Shown here piece after piece: positions 11,281-23,613 of a stretch of 64,000 bases of DNA. Below the pieces are notes generated by a model, which ran no database searches, had not been told where the DNA came from, and saw only the letters and a list, made by a program, of their open reading frames with translations. Made by a program: the position numbers and the translations under genes. How positions within the stretch are numbered: position 1 is the stretch's first letter; every line of letters begins with the position of its first letter. The stretch is taken from assembly GCA_965153455.1 (NCBI GenBank), contig OZ234496.1, forward strand, positions 992,001-1,056,000, read 5' to 3'. This stretch comes from Sphagnum compactum (taxonomy: Eukaryota > Bryophyta > Sphagnopsida > Sphagnales).

Positions 11281-13850
11281 ATTCATGAATAGCATTGAAG
11301 GTTTTCCACCACGAGTGTATAAAATTTTCAACACATGTATGTATGTACGTATTGAACATGCTTGCAACTTGCACTCCCATTATCTACTATAATGCAAATA
11401 AGCTTTGCAAACCTTGGTGCATATTCCATCACACAATTGCAACTTCCACCTTGGAAGTTCCTTTGTCATATGTGCTTGTGATTCCTTATCCATTTCCTTG
11501 CACTTAATTGAATCACTTCAAATTGTTCTTAAAAAATGATAACACTAAATTTTTTAAGAAAACACAACCATCAAGGAGTTGAGAGTGGATGACCAATGCA
11601 CCTTTGCATCCTCCATCCATCAAGCAAGCTAGATATCCCACTAAATATCCCATTTGATTACCCAATTGATAGGACTTAGCTCATAAGTGTACACAATCCA
11701 CTCTCCAACATTGATCAATTGGGAATTACAATTTAAGTTGAAATGAGATTCTAGTATGTTGGTACATAAGGATAGAATTTGTAACTTGCACATCACAAAT
11801 CACCCTATGGGGATGGACTTCAAAGCCAACCTCCATGAATGAACTCTCCGTATTCTCATTAGAACAATCATATTAACATCAATTACATCTCCTATCTTAG
11901 AATTTCATCTTGCTCTTAGCATTGCTTTTAAAGATTTGTGGCTTTGTTTTTTCACCTTTTCTTCTTCATTCATTTTTTTGTACTAAGGTTCAATTTTTTA
12001 ACTTTTATGTGAAATAAAAATTTCTTCAAATTTGTGGGCATGCATTTTGTTGTATGCTTTTGTTTTAGTATGGATTTTTTAAACATGTTTGCTTGCACTA
12101 TTGTTTTTTTGTTTTATTACATGGTTCTTCAAATTGTGTTTGTAATTTATAATTTTCTACCTTGATACAATTTGCTTTTAATTTGCATGTTTGTTGAGTT
12201 TGTGTTATTTTTGTGTAGCATAATTTTTTTTCAAAATATGTGCCTAAACATTGTTTTCTTTCGTTGTAATACATTTTTTCATCAACTTATTTCACCTTCG
12301 GAAGTTATGGGATAATCATCATAAACAACAATCAAAATTTAGTGTTGTTTTATGTACTTATTGACTTATTATAATTTTCTAGACCTAACAAGATTTTTTT
12401 TCCAATACAATTAAATATTATATACCAATTTCTCAAATAATCAAATGACTTCCCTTCATGTGGACATCAAACATAAACATTGGTTTGGAACATTTGACAC
12501 TTGAAATACATGACATTTTCCATCCCAAAAACATTAAAAATATATATATCTATTATTTAATTTATGTGTTTTATGAGGTTGGAATACACAAGTAGTTGCC
12601 AATAGGCCTTCAACATGGTTTTGAGTGTGAATTAAATTTTTATGTTTGCTTAAGGTGTATGTTTGAATGTTTAGAATTATTTTTTGGTGGGGTCAATCTC
12701 AAGAGCAAATATTACAAATTTAGTAGTTGAAGAACTATGAAACAAACTTTTTCCACATGGAGCATTAGGTTTTGTTTTCATAGAAAATTGAATTCTCAAG
12801 AAAATTATGACAAGACAATTGGAAAGCATTTAAATGTGTTCAAAGAATGTTACATTAACTATGCCAAACATATTATGGGTTGGTGCATGGGCACCTCCAA
12901 TTATGAATTGGGTTAGATCAATGTGTGTGTGATCCCTATTCAAGATGTGTCCATAGAATAATGCAAAAAATGAGGAAAATTAACATTTCCTTTGGAAATG
13001 AATCCACTTACCACTAGCAATTTGGCATTCCATTTTTTTTTATGAGGATCTAATTCATAATCTTATTTATGTATATGGAGGTTTGTTGAATTCATTCTAA
13101 TGCAAGATTTAAGGAATCTATAAGAAAACAGGTGTTTCAACCCCCTAAATTTTGTGAAACCCAAACTCCACAACAACCTAAAAAATGTATAAACCCCTTG
13201 TTATTGGTTAGAAATTTTCCTTATTTACAATGATTTCACTTATCAATGGAAGAAAACTAAAATGGTTTATTAGCATTTTAACAAGGCATGAATTTCAAGG
13301 TTCAAACATGCAATAACATGCCAACTCTCACAAAATTGATCAAATAAAAAAAAAACTTAAAATAATCATTTGGGCTTCAAATGACTATCTCATCGATTTA
13401 TCATGATTGAATGTGTGTGAATAACAAACTTGGTTAACAAACCCATCGCCCTTGTTTCCATGGTGTTTGATTATGTTTGTCTATGTGTTCTTTTAGTGAT
13501 TTAATTTTGCGATTTTTAAATGCATGTGGGTTACAATGTGTAGGTTTAGAATTTGAATCTTTCCCAAATGATACTTTTGGTCATGTTCTTTCAACCCCTA
13601 TAATGTAATAATTGGATGTGAATTCAACACATCAAAATAATGAAAGTCAATCAATGTTGTTCAAACTATGTATGTTTCTCTCTGTCAAGATTTCATTCCT
13701 ATTTAAAGACTTATTACATCACCTTACAAGCCCATTGACACATTTGGCAACCTCTTGTTTAGTGGTGAAAAAAGGTTCACCCATAACAAAACAAAAATTT
13801 ATATTCACAAAACTAGTTTTTTTATGAATTATTTTTTATTTTTCTTATTA
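11281..13850. other. AT-rich intergenic DNA, no gene seen
   Basis: About 2.6 kb of T-rich/A-rich sequence without sustained reading frames, paired terminal repeats or recognisable domains. Probably old, decayed repeats. Confidence 0.5.
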
Positions 13851-13854
13851 TGGG

Positions 13855-14150
13855 TGGACCTTTTTTTTGCCTTCTAACCATTTTTTGCTTTGCAATTGAT
13901 GAACCATTTTTCAAATATGTTTCCTCCAACCTCCTCCTCTTTTGAAATGGGTGCACATTTTTTTTATAATTGTTTCCCTCAAACCTCCCTTTTCTTTAGA
14001 ACAAGTGGACAATGTTTTTGGGTCTTCCAAACCAACCTCTCTTTTGGAAATGGGTGGACTATTTATTTCTTCCCTTCTTTCTTTCGGAATTGATAGATAA
14101 ATTTTCTCTATTTAACCCCCTTCTCTTTTAAATTGAATGGACATTCCTTC
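13855..14150. repeat. Degenerate pyrimidine-rich minisatellite
   Basis: Roughly six loose copies of a 40-70 base unit of the form CCTCCxCTTTTGAAATGGGTGGAC-TTTTT, for example near 13920, 13975, 14030 and 14110. Highly diverged; limits are approximate. Confidence 0.55.
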
Positions 14151-14529
14151 CTACATGTCAACTTAATTTAAACCATTCTTTTCAACAAGAGTTAAACAAA
14201 AGATGTTAGTTTATGCATACCTCAAGTGATCTCATGTGACTTTCATCCATGCAATCAAATTTCATTTATTTCACAACTTTTATTCCTTTTTTTTTTTGGG
14301 TTGTTTCCCATTGCTTTCGTTTCTATTTCATTATCCATTTTGGCCTCTTCCATACCCCCTACCCCCCATCCAACCCACCATTTTTGCCTACTCCATTTCC
14401 CCTCCTACCTTTTTTTCTCCCTAAAGTGGTACGTGGAGGTTCCACCCACTTCCCCATACTAGATGGTCTATTGAACTACTAGATCCACGAGTGGAATTCA
14501 TTTCAAAGTTCTTATGAAACCTCGTTAAA

Positions 14530-14531
<2 letters not shown>

Positions 14532-14567
<36 letters not shown>
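14532..14567. repeat. (TA)n microsatellite
   Basis: 18 TA units, followed by about 550 bases of AT-rich sequence with no gene signal. Confidence 0.95.
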
Positions 14568-14570
<3 letters not shown>

Positions 14571-15174
14571 GACAACTCATGCAAAAGTAAGTAAAAAAAT
14601 AAAATCCCTCAACACTACAATTTATTTTTAAAATATAAATTTAAGAAACTAAATTCAAAACGTATTAAAATATCATTATAACCCATCATGCATTTCATTA
14701 AATTTATAATAAGGTACATACCAAGTTTCAAGAACTTTAGTGTACGAAAAACACATAACAAAACGGTTTTAAACTAGCCAAGCAAAATGTGTTAAAATTT
14801 ATTTTTAAGTTAAAATTTTGACAAAATTTGAATTTCACTATGAAAAAATTTAAAAGAAATAATTCATTTTAGTGTGCCATCAGATTGAAATTACCAAAAA
14901 TTTAATAAAAATCCTACTTTCATCTACTTGAAACTAATTTAAAACATTCATTTGCATTTTCAAAACTCTACTTAAATACATATTAAAAACATAAAACATA
15001 ATATTATTATACTAAAATAGATAAATAAACTCCTATTGATTATTAAATTTAAAACTATCTAAATTTTTTTCACATTAAAATTTATTTTATAATTACTTTG
15101 AGGGCTTTGTGAGGGTACAAAGTGAAGTGGGGACCCGATGGTGGTTTGAAAAGGTTACAACATGATCACATTCG

Positions 15175-15201
15175 AACAAACAAACAAACAAACAAACAAA
15201 C
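15175..15201. repeat. (AAAC)n microsatellite
   Basis: Seven tandem tetranucleotide units of AAAC/CAAA type. Confidence 0.9.
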
Positions 15202-15603
15202 ACTTATCGTATCATAAAATATCACACGACATCTTCTATAAGGATTATGGATGGAGAATTACAACAATTAGCACCATCCATCCATTGGAAGCCCCGTACA
15301 ATTCAATTCAATCACGGATGAACCATTACAAAAGTTATAAGGTTTCACAAGCAACCTAAACAAAGGGGTTTGTGTACATTGTGGCCTTGCCATTTACATT
15401 TTTTAAAAGTTGTATCTTAAGGCAAAAGAAAAGAATTAATAAAAACTCAATTATATTTCACCATGCAAAAATATAAAACCAACTCAAAAGCATCAAAGAA
15501 GTATGAAAGTGCCAAAATTTTAAGAAATAATTTTATTCCTAATGGGCCGAGTGAAATAAATAAACAAAAAATTTAAATTAAAATTTAAATTAAAATTTTA
15601 AAA

Positions 15604-15644
<41 letters not shown>
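15604..15644. repeat. Compound (AT)n(GT)n microsatellite
   Basis: Eight AT units run directly into about twelve GT units. The 15820-16550 stretch that follows has several poly-G runs (15850-15875, 16140-16200, 16522-16541) but no gene. Confidence 0.9.
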
Positions 15645-16986
15645 GCAAGAAGATGACCGATCGGTAAAGGCGCTACCTACGGTATTTTGGATTAGCACAA
15701 CATTATTGATCCGCGAAAGCATACCGATTGATTCAATCACGAGATATTCCAAACATTATTTTTCCTTAAAACAACCAATCATGTGCGACATTTAACTATT
15801 ACAAAAGATTAGGTCAAAGTTGGGGTATAGGGACGGCGCAAGGTGGAGAGGGCGGGGGGTGGAGGGTTTGGGGGGCCGTGTGAAACCGATTGTTGTCATA
15901 TTTGTTGACTCTCTTGAACGAAATAATTTTTATTTATTTTTATCATGGGACCAACCGCCCGAGTGTCCCGAGAACCGTATGAAGCTAGATTTTCAAGTAT
16001 TCCCACTCCCAAGAAATTTTGGGTGGGACATAAGAAGTGGGATTTGCTCCCGAATTTTTTTTATTTATTCCACAGACCAACAAATTGTCAAATAATAAAA
16101 CCAAGACTAGAAAAAATTGTCATCTCACATGTGTGTGGGCGGGTTGGCGGAAGGTGGGGGTGTCGGAAGAGGGGAAGGGGAAGGGGGGGGTGAGGGGGGG
16201 TTATTAAAATCTCCGAAAATATTCTCACGAGTTAGTTTTCTCTCGCACGAGTTTTGTTCTCTTGTCTCGGCCTCGCCGCCTCCATTGGTCACATGGACAC
16301 GGTTGTGAAGAAGATCGCACGGACGAGTTTTGTTCGGTTGTCTCGACCTAGCCTCACTCGGTTTTTTTTTGCAAATTTCTCAAGTAAGTTCATTAACGAG
16401 GATCCCCAAAATTAAAAGCCTCCGGCCATAATAGAGAGACATCGGTTGAATTGTTTTTTATTCCAAAAAAAAAGAGGCCTCCTACAATCATGAGTGTGTG
16501 AGTACACATCAAACACAAAATTGGGGGGGGAGGGGGGGGGAGATAATTTTTATAATTTTTAAAAATTATTTAAAAATTAAAATTAAAAATTAAAGAAATT
16601 TTTAAAAAAGAAAAAAACACACCCGGCATATTCTTTGAAGAAAAGACATTGTAAAAAAATTACAATAAATTAAATTAACTGAAAATAAAATTAGGGTTGT
16701 GAAACAGGATAACTTATAAGCAAAGCGTCAGTTGTGTTTCTAGTGCTGCTGCCATTTCTCCCCTTTAGTACCCTAAACCCTAAAAGAGTTGTCTGCTTTT
16801 GCAGTCCCCAATATATTTTTGTGTCAGCTGACTCACTCAGAGACTGGATCAAGAGCAGACCTCCCATCAAACCAAAAAGATTTTCATCATGATAATACCA
16901 CACAAGCATCTCTACAATTTGAACTGGTCATCTCCGACACTTTTTTTAAAGCTTGACTTTCAATGAAAGTGGCAAGAGATGATGTT

Positions 16987-17118
16987 GTAGTAGTAGTAGT
17001 AGTAGTATGTGTAAGGTACTTGATCACTAGGGAAGCGGGGTTTCCGGGTTTCTGCTTTGAAAGTTGCATCTCCACAACATGAATAGTAGTACTAGTATGT
17101 GGTAGTAGTAGTAGTAGT
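16987..17118. repeat. Two (TAG)n microsatellite tracts
   Basis: TAG/GTA trinucleotide runs at about 16987-17007 and 17099-17118, in unassigned DNA that also carries a CCCTAAACCCTAAA telomere-like box near 16770. Confidence 0.85.
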
Positions 17119-17359
17119 GTGGGTCCAGGAATTTGTGTTTTGTTATTCATCTTCTGACATTTTGTTCAGCTTTCCACATTTTGATGTGAGAAAACATGAT
17201 GGCAACTCTTGGGTTTTTCTTACCAAACTTCCCGTTTTACCACAATTTTTATTTTTTTTTGCCACTGTGTTTTTTGGATACTGTGCAAAAAAGCAACACA
17301 ACACCCCAGGAAAACCACGTTCGATTTGGATTGCATAAAAAGTCTTGATTGTTGTATGT

Positions 17360-17630
17360 ATAATGGGAAAAAAAAAAACCCCAACAACACAAAGCCCGAT
17401 GAAATGAAACAAAACGGAATGAACCCTTTGATTTCAATTGCACAGAAGTCTCATGTTATGTACAGTGGTGAGGGGAAAAATTTGACACGAAACTTGATGA
17501 AACCAAACAACCCTTTGGTTTCCATTGCACAGAAGTCTCAAGTGTGTATAGGGAAAAAAACCAACACAAAATCCAATGACACCAAGTGACCCTTTGATTT
17601 CAATTGCATTAGAAAGTCTCAAAGGGCTAT
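17360..17630. repeat. Diverged tandem repeat, about 80-100 bp, three copies
   Basis: The phrase CCTTTGRTTTCMATTGCA followed by AGAAGTCTCA or a close variant recurs near 17424, 17510 and 17590, each time with an AAC/ACAC-rich linker. No coding signal. Confidence 0.65.
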
Positions 17631-18079
17631 CAGTATAGAACAGACAGCAATGGTGTGTTGGGTACAGTGGGATATACCAAAGAAAAACTGCACTCCTTGC
17701 CCCATTACAAAACCCTGCTTGCTTAACTTTAGACCTTAGTCCCATATCACTAATTTAGTTCCACAAGTTCCAATTATTCTGTTGAGTGTTTTGATCATTA
17801 GCTATAGGTTTAATGGTGCCAACAATTTTGATCTCACTTCTATACTCAATATACTATTGCTCACAAGTTGCACTGATTTGACCAAGCTGGATCACGACTT
17901 GCCCATGTCCCTTTCCCCTGCAAAAAAAACAGAAAAAGAAAAAATAGAACTGTATGTGGGACCTCATGGGCATGTCTAGACTGCAGACTACTAGTTGGCT
18001 TGATGCTCAGAAGCCACTATACCAGTACTGTATGGTTTGGATTAATGCTCCTAGTTCCTTCCTAATGTCTATTTCAAAA

Positions 18080-19800
18080 GACCCGCAGCAGGCAACACAC
18101 AACACAAATCTTGTCCTTGAATTGATTGAAGAAAACTGGATCCTTTGAGAGAGTCTCACCAGCTGAACATGGTTGCACTGTTGCAGTGGGAACAAACCCA
18201 CAGTTCTTGAAGACATTGATGGGTGTCTGACCAGCTGTACTCGTCAGTCTCTGCACAGTGACACACCTCTGGATTGTAGCAGATGATCCGTTCCTTCTCC
18301 TATCCATCGTGTCATTTTTGTGCATAATATCTGAGCCACGCATCAGTCCCCGATCTAGCTTTAATGATGTTTCCATGCAATGTTTGCCTTCAGCAAAGGG
18401 GCTGGTAGGCTGGCACATGGCTGGAGAGTGCGAATGTAAACAATATGGTCCAACTCCACATCTTCTTTTTGTATCTGATTGAATACTTCAAATGCATCCT
18501 CACTGATGCCACCCTTTCAATCCATGCTAATAACAGGATTCCTCAAAAAAAACATCACTGGCAAATCTGGATCCCCTGACGTTAGAATTGACCTCCTTTC
18601 ACATTCCAAAGTTGCTTACTAGTGCATGCAGTCAGGATGCCCGCTATTTTGCACCATGCTTTGATAGTGCAGATGAGAGCAGTCACCACAAACTCTGTAA
18701 CAGAGATTTCCCTGATGCACGTAGGCCTATTTCCCCAATTCTGAAGCTACACAGGCATTTGAAATGTCCACATAAGTGACATTGTCTGGTATCATACCTT
18801 CTCCTTGCATGTGTTGATGAAAGACTTGCAAAAGATCCCTGACTGGCCCTGCATTAAGCATCCATGCCAATAAGCACCACCTGCACCCATACATCATTGT
18901 CAAATCCAAATTTTACAAACCCTGCCTCCCCCTTAGGCTGACATGTCCTCCTCCAATTGCAAATGTAAGCGATCCTGTTCAGCAGAGCAAATTCTCATTG
19001 CATTTGGTGAAACATGTACATCGGTTCCCTCACTTTGCTTAGGGTACACTCACATTTCTCACATACCATGAAACCTTTCAAATAGCCTCCTTGTGATTGC
19101 TGCATTTGATGTACTTGACGATGAGCACATTTTGCAGCCATACATCTGAGTCAAATCTGGATATTTGGATCTGTGCAGGAACTCGTCTTCCTCCTTCCAG
19201 AGACACTAGAAGTAGCATTGCCAGGCTCCACACCTGCTTCTTGCATGAAGTTAAAGTTATCAAAAGCATCCTTGAAGTTTCCACACTTTGTATAGATGCT
19301 GACAAGGGCAGTCAGCAAAAACATCAGCATTACATCCAGTCTCCAAAAAATGGGGACATAAAGACATGATTTCCCTATTGCAAAGTTCTTTGAGCTTGCT
19401 GAGCTACTCATGCATGTGACAGTGTCTGGTATCAAGCCTTCTCATGGCATCTAGCAAACTGATTCAAAGTACCCACATGAATTGAATCCCACAACCATAA
19501 CATTCCTTGGTGCTAGATTCTTTTAGCAGAAGTTTGTCAAATACTTGGCAAATGTCTGCCACACATTCAGAGTATACAATGTCAGATTGAACAGCATGTT
19601 GTCATTCTAAGACAAAGCATTCAAGCTTGTTGTTGGCATTGGTCATCATCCCAAAATTACAGCAGTCCAAACACCACTTCCTTGAAACCACATCATTCTA
19701 TCAAAATCCACAAGTGTTGTCTCAGCTTATTTAATCTGTTGACAAACCACTCTGAGAGGATCTGACAAAAAATCTCCTCCAAGAGCAGGTGGGTAACTCA
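18080..19800 (-). pseudogene. Decayed PPR-repeat gene
   Basis: Pentatricopeptide repeat proteins bind organellar RNA. Several fragments on the minus strand show plant PLS-class PPR phrases: IPDNVTYVDISNAC with SELGK (18727-18909), IPDTVTC with SIYTKCGNFKDAF and MQEAGVEP (19220-19435), LDHIVYIRTLQPCASL (18395-18470), and a KYIKCSNHKEAI segment (19078-19150). The pieces lie in different frames, separated by stops and small shifts; the EGKH..GNIIKARSGTDAW region needs a frame change between 18300 and 18400. No single frame spans two or more complete repeats and no start or end can be assigned. The limits are the outermost fragments I could align by eye. Confidence 0.7.
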
Positions 19801-19984
19801 CCACCTGGGCTTAAATGCAAACAAACCCTGAAAAGCAAGGCAAACTGGTTGTAGTTAGGTCTGTGAAAACCCTAGAAATTTAGGGTTCCGAAAGGCAGAT
19901 CCTTTTTTGCCAGCTCTAGTCCTTCCTTTGTGCAAACAGCATCCGAAGAAGAGTTCTGCAGTGCTCAAAACCCTAACCACAAAA

Positions 19985-20045
19985 ACCCTCTGAAGTTTGT
20001 GCAAATGCACAAATCCTTGGGGTTTAGGGTTTTAGGGTTTTCAAC
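19985..20045. repeat. Interstitial telomere-like (TTTAGGG-type) boxes
   Basis: Clustered GGGTTTAGGGTTTTAGGG-type motifs at 20020-20040 and TTTAGGG near 19880. Similar boxes lie near 365, 1220, 16770, 21876 and 51270. The plant telobox (AAACCCTAA) is also a known promoter element, so these need not be chromosome-end remnants. Confidence 0.6.
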
Positions 20046-20049
20046 TTTG

Positions 20050-22030
20050 TGAATTTGTCCAACTTGGGTTATTTAAAAAATTTCACACAAAGATGTTATT
20101 TACCCCCTATTATCAATTGATAAACTTAGGAATGCATTAAGTGGCACATGCAAAAGAAAAGGGTTAATATGAGCAACATCTCACGTATTAGTTCTTTTTT
20201 TTAATAATTGAGGTTTTTGAAATGCATAATACACAAACACTCCGGCAACCTAAATGTGGTTGTTAGTGGGGAAAAAAAAAAAAAAAATTTGGAAAAAAAT
20301 TAGATCATTATAAAAATGGCAATTTGATTTTGGTCACCATTTCAACAATCAAAACTTTAATTGCAACTAGTGAGCACTTCGGTCGATGTATAGCGATTGA
20401 AATCTAGTTGCAAAATGATTTATTGATGAAATATGTATTTTTATAAATAATAATTAAATAAACAATAATTAAATTTACCTGCACAATAAAAAAAATTCCA
20501 ATTTTATTTTTATTGTGGGAACATCTTATCAATAGTAGTGTTGACCTGACAAATCGACACATCACAACCGATGTCGACATGATAATCGACACAAAAATGA
20601 CACATCATGTCACGTCAATTTTAACAACCTTGTCATCCATTCATCCCTCATCCCTCATCCATTCATGCTTAATCTTTCATCCATTCATGTTTCATCCTTC
20701 AATCATGTATAATTTTCTTAATAGGATTGGTTAGTCAATATTGGACTTATAGTCAAACCTTATTCATTTAAACTTTTCTCTCCAACCCTTATGCCCACTC
20801 GCTATTACTCCATTAAAGCTTCTTATAGAACCAATAAATGAATGTTTTCGTGTACACATATGTGCCCATGCAACTTGGTATATGAAAAAACCTAACATTC
20901 TTCCACTATTTGTCTTGGTCATTTTAGTTGCCATTGAAGTTTTCATCACCTTCAAACGATATAAGAATCCATTGTTATTCACATTGTTCTACATTGCAAC
21001 ACAAATTCTTTTGAAACTTTTGTTGGTTTGTTGAAAAATGATTTAAAGTTTTTGTGAAGGTTGAAATTATATATGCATGTTCAATACTATAGTTCATTTG
21101 AGTTATTAGAGGTTTAGATGACAATCCTGATTACTAGTTGGGTGATAATTTGGGTTTTCATCTTATTAATTGAATCATGACACCTTTTTAAATGTAAAAA
21201 TCAACACACCATTTGACAATTGTTGCACCATAGGAAACATTGAAAGGGCCAATTTATAATTTAAATAATTTATAATTATTATTTTGAAATAAAATTCCCA
21301 AAAAGTATTGCCATGTGCTTCATGTGTTTTATTGCATATTTAGCTTAGGTTTGAGGTTGAAGCAAACATTGAACAATTGTTTCACAAAATTGAATTAAAG
21401 ATAGGCCAATTACATCATAAATTGACGACTATAACATAAGATTGAAAGTTTTAACAATGTATTGAAGGCTAAGAGAGATCTAAAAACACATTCTACATTT
21501 ATTTGAAGATTTTATGTTAACTTACCCTTCTTGCCTACCATCAAGCTAACACAACATCATGATGCCATCTAGACTTTTCACTTTAAATTTGGTGTTATTT
21601 AATTTTGCTTGTTTGAATAAGTGTCAGTTGGTTTTTGGTTTTTTTTTTAATATATATATATATAATTCATTGGGCAGGTCATTTTTAAAAATTTTGAACC
21701 ACATAGGGTATGTATCACTTTTTTTTTAAAAAAAACCCCACCAATTATCAAGTTCATTATCAAATTAATATCATAGTACTTGAACAATTTCAGCATAAAT
21801 TTAATTTTTTTTGTTTTGCCAAATTTTTGAAAATTTATTTGTTACTTGTGTCAAAAAAGACATTGTAAGGGAAGGGTTTAGGGTTTAGGCATACAAGTGT
21901 CACTGGATTGCAAGTTGCTGAAGACGAGGTTCTTGCCTTTCTTCTTATTGTTGTGAACTTTGCAAGCAGGAAGGGAATCCACAAGGATCATCACTGAGGT
22001 AAGGATTTGATACCTGTGACAGAAAAAGGG
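20050..22030. other. AT-rich intergenic DNA, no gene seen
   Basis: No sustained coding signal and no paired terminal repeats. A run of CATCC/TCATCC repeats occurs at 20635-20700. The segment just before 22387 should hold upstream exons of the reductase relic, but no glycine-rich Rossmann motif is visible in any frame. Confidence 0.5.
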
Positions 22031-22035
22031 GGGTC

Positions 22036-22061
22036 AGAGAGAGAGAGAGAGAGAGAGAGAG
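22036..22061. repeat. (AG)n microsatellite
   Basis: 13 AG units upstream of the reductase pseudogene. Confidence 0.95.
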
Positions 22062-22386
22062 CTTGAGAATCTGTGAAGCAAGTTTCAGGTTCAACATTCA
22101 ATCTTTTGAAGCTTTGGAGAAAAGAAAGAGAGACAAACAGTACAGAAAAACTGGCAGCTGCTCAAGCCTCTGTACAAGAGTATTGCAAGCAAAAGCATGC
22201 AGGCAAAGAGACGACAGTGCAAGTGATGTGACAAAATCCAAACCCTAACTTCTCTGTGATAACCTTTTTCATGGGTAAAAGGTTTCTTTTCATGGTCAGA
22301 TCCTTGCATGAGTAAACTGGAGTTCTTGTATAATTGAATGAATCGTGGATCAGATGTAATTCATCACTGAATGATTTGTGCTGCAG

Positions 22387-23613
22387 GTGAATACCTACAG
22401 TGTAGATGTGAAGGATTTTGCAAGTATGAAGAAGACAATTGAAGCTGCATGCAGTGAAGCTGGGAATGTGGCGTTGTTGGTGTTGAGCCATGGGGTGTCA
22501 GTCACAGGTACCTTTGGAGGACATGAGCATTGAGACCATGGAACACATTCTAGATACTAATCTGATGGGTAACATCCATTCTATCAAAGCTGCCCTGCCA
22601 TTCATCAACTCCAGCAAGTCTGCTCCTGCTTCCATTGCAATCTTCTCTTCCCAAGCTGGTCAGGTATGTGCTTTGTTCCTCACCCAAAGAGCAAGATGGG
22701 TGAGAGACCTCAAAACATGCTCACAAGTATGTATAATCTAGGGCTTGGATTCTGAGACTGCAAATTTCGAGGATGTATAGCCCTGTAAATCAATCCAAAT
22801 CTACAGAAAATAGATTTTCTCTTCTGAATATTTCTCCATACATGTTTAGCTATAAGTTGGAGTATATGTATATGCAGCATAGGTTCTACAACAAGAGCTT
22901 ATTTCCCATAACAATCACCTTTCTGTCGTATTTCCTCCTAATACTGATACTCCTGGCTTCGCTGAAGGTAAGTGTTATTTTTCTATTGATTCTTTTGTCA
23001 TGATGAAAAGAGAAATCTGGGGGGGCTGGGGGGCATGTTAGTTTCTTCCCTTGTGAATTTTCTTGTGCGTATTATTCCTCAAGTAGCAATATGTAATGGT
23101 GTACAGTAACAACCCAGAACAATGATTTTACAAGTGCAAAGGATATTTGGTTTTGTTTCTTGATGGACTAGTTGACATCATGATTGGGTCTTCCTGTTGC
23201 TTCTAGAACTGCCACAGAAACACAAGATCCAAAACATCCTCAGTGTTATTGTAGGGTTTATTCTGACAATCTCATGGAGAGATGGCTTTGGTTTTCTTGA
23301 AGAGGAGTGATGGGTGTTGTTGTTGGCAGATGAGAAAACCAAGCCAGAGCTGACAAAGAAACTCTCCACATCATCAAAATCGTTGGATTCAATGTCAGTA
23401 GCAAGAAGTACACTATATGGTCTACAGGCAGGGCAGTTCAGCATAAGCTGCAATTTTGACGGGCTCATGCTTAGCGTGATGGGTGCTGGGATGTGCCCTC
23501 AGCATTCATTGCCCCTTGCAGTTCTGGAAGTCATGACCACGGGATTCTTCCACATTGTTGCTTTTTTTGTGCTAAGGGGCTGGTATGACACCATTCTCTC
23601 CTCCACTGCTTAG
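22387..23613 (+). pseudogene. 3-ketodihydrosphinganine reductase (TSC10/KDSR-like) pseudogene
   Basis: Relic of the ER short-chain dehydrogenase that makes dihydrosphingosine in sphingolipid synthesis. Exon-like blocks: 22387-22663 (FSVD-type segment, ALLVLSHGV, DTNLMGNIHSIKAALP, ASIAIFSSQAGQ), 22857-22967 (VLQQELIS, VVFPPNTDTPGFAE) and 23330-23613 (EKTKPELT, SCNFDGLMLSVMG, hydrophobic C-terminus, stop). Splice signals and phases of the last two junctions persist. Three defects: the first block is 277 bases where 276 is expected, and its frame shifts near 22508-22511; the Y-x3-K segment is gone, leaving VGVYVYAA then TAG then VLQQE at 22856-22885; and no N-terminal cofactor-binding exon is found upstream. 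Splicing at 22882/22883 would restore phase but still omit the catalytic Tyr and Lys. Confidence 0.85.

Noticed and set aside
15655-15745. Possible tRNA-like sequence (GACCGATCGGTAAAGGCGC) after the AT/GT microsatellite
   Set aside because: The box B candidate is about 65 bases away and poor, and no acceptor pairing is seen.
21890-22010. Possible N-terminal exon of the reductase relic (hydrophobic stretch then a GT donor near 21998)
   Set aside because: No glycine-rich cofactor motif in any frame, and the hydrophobic run ends in a stop.
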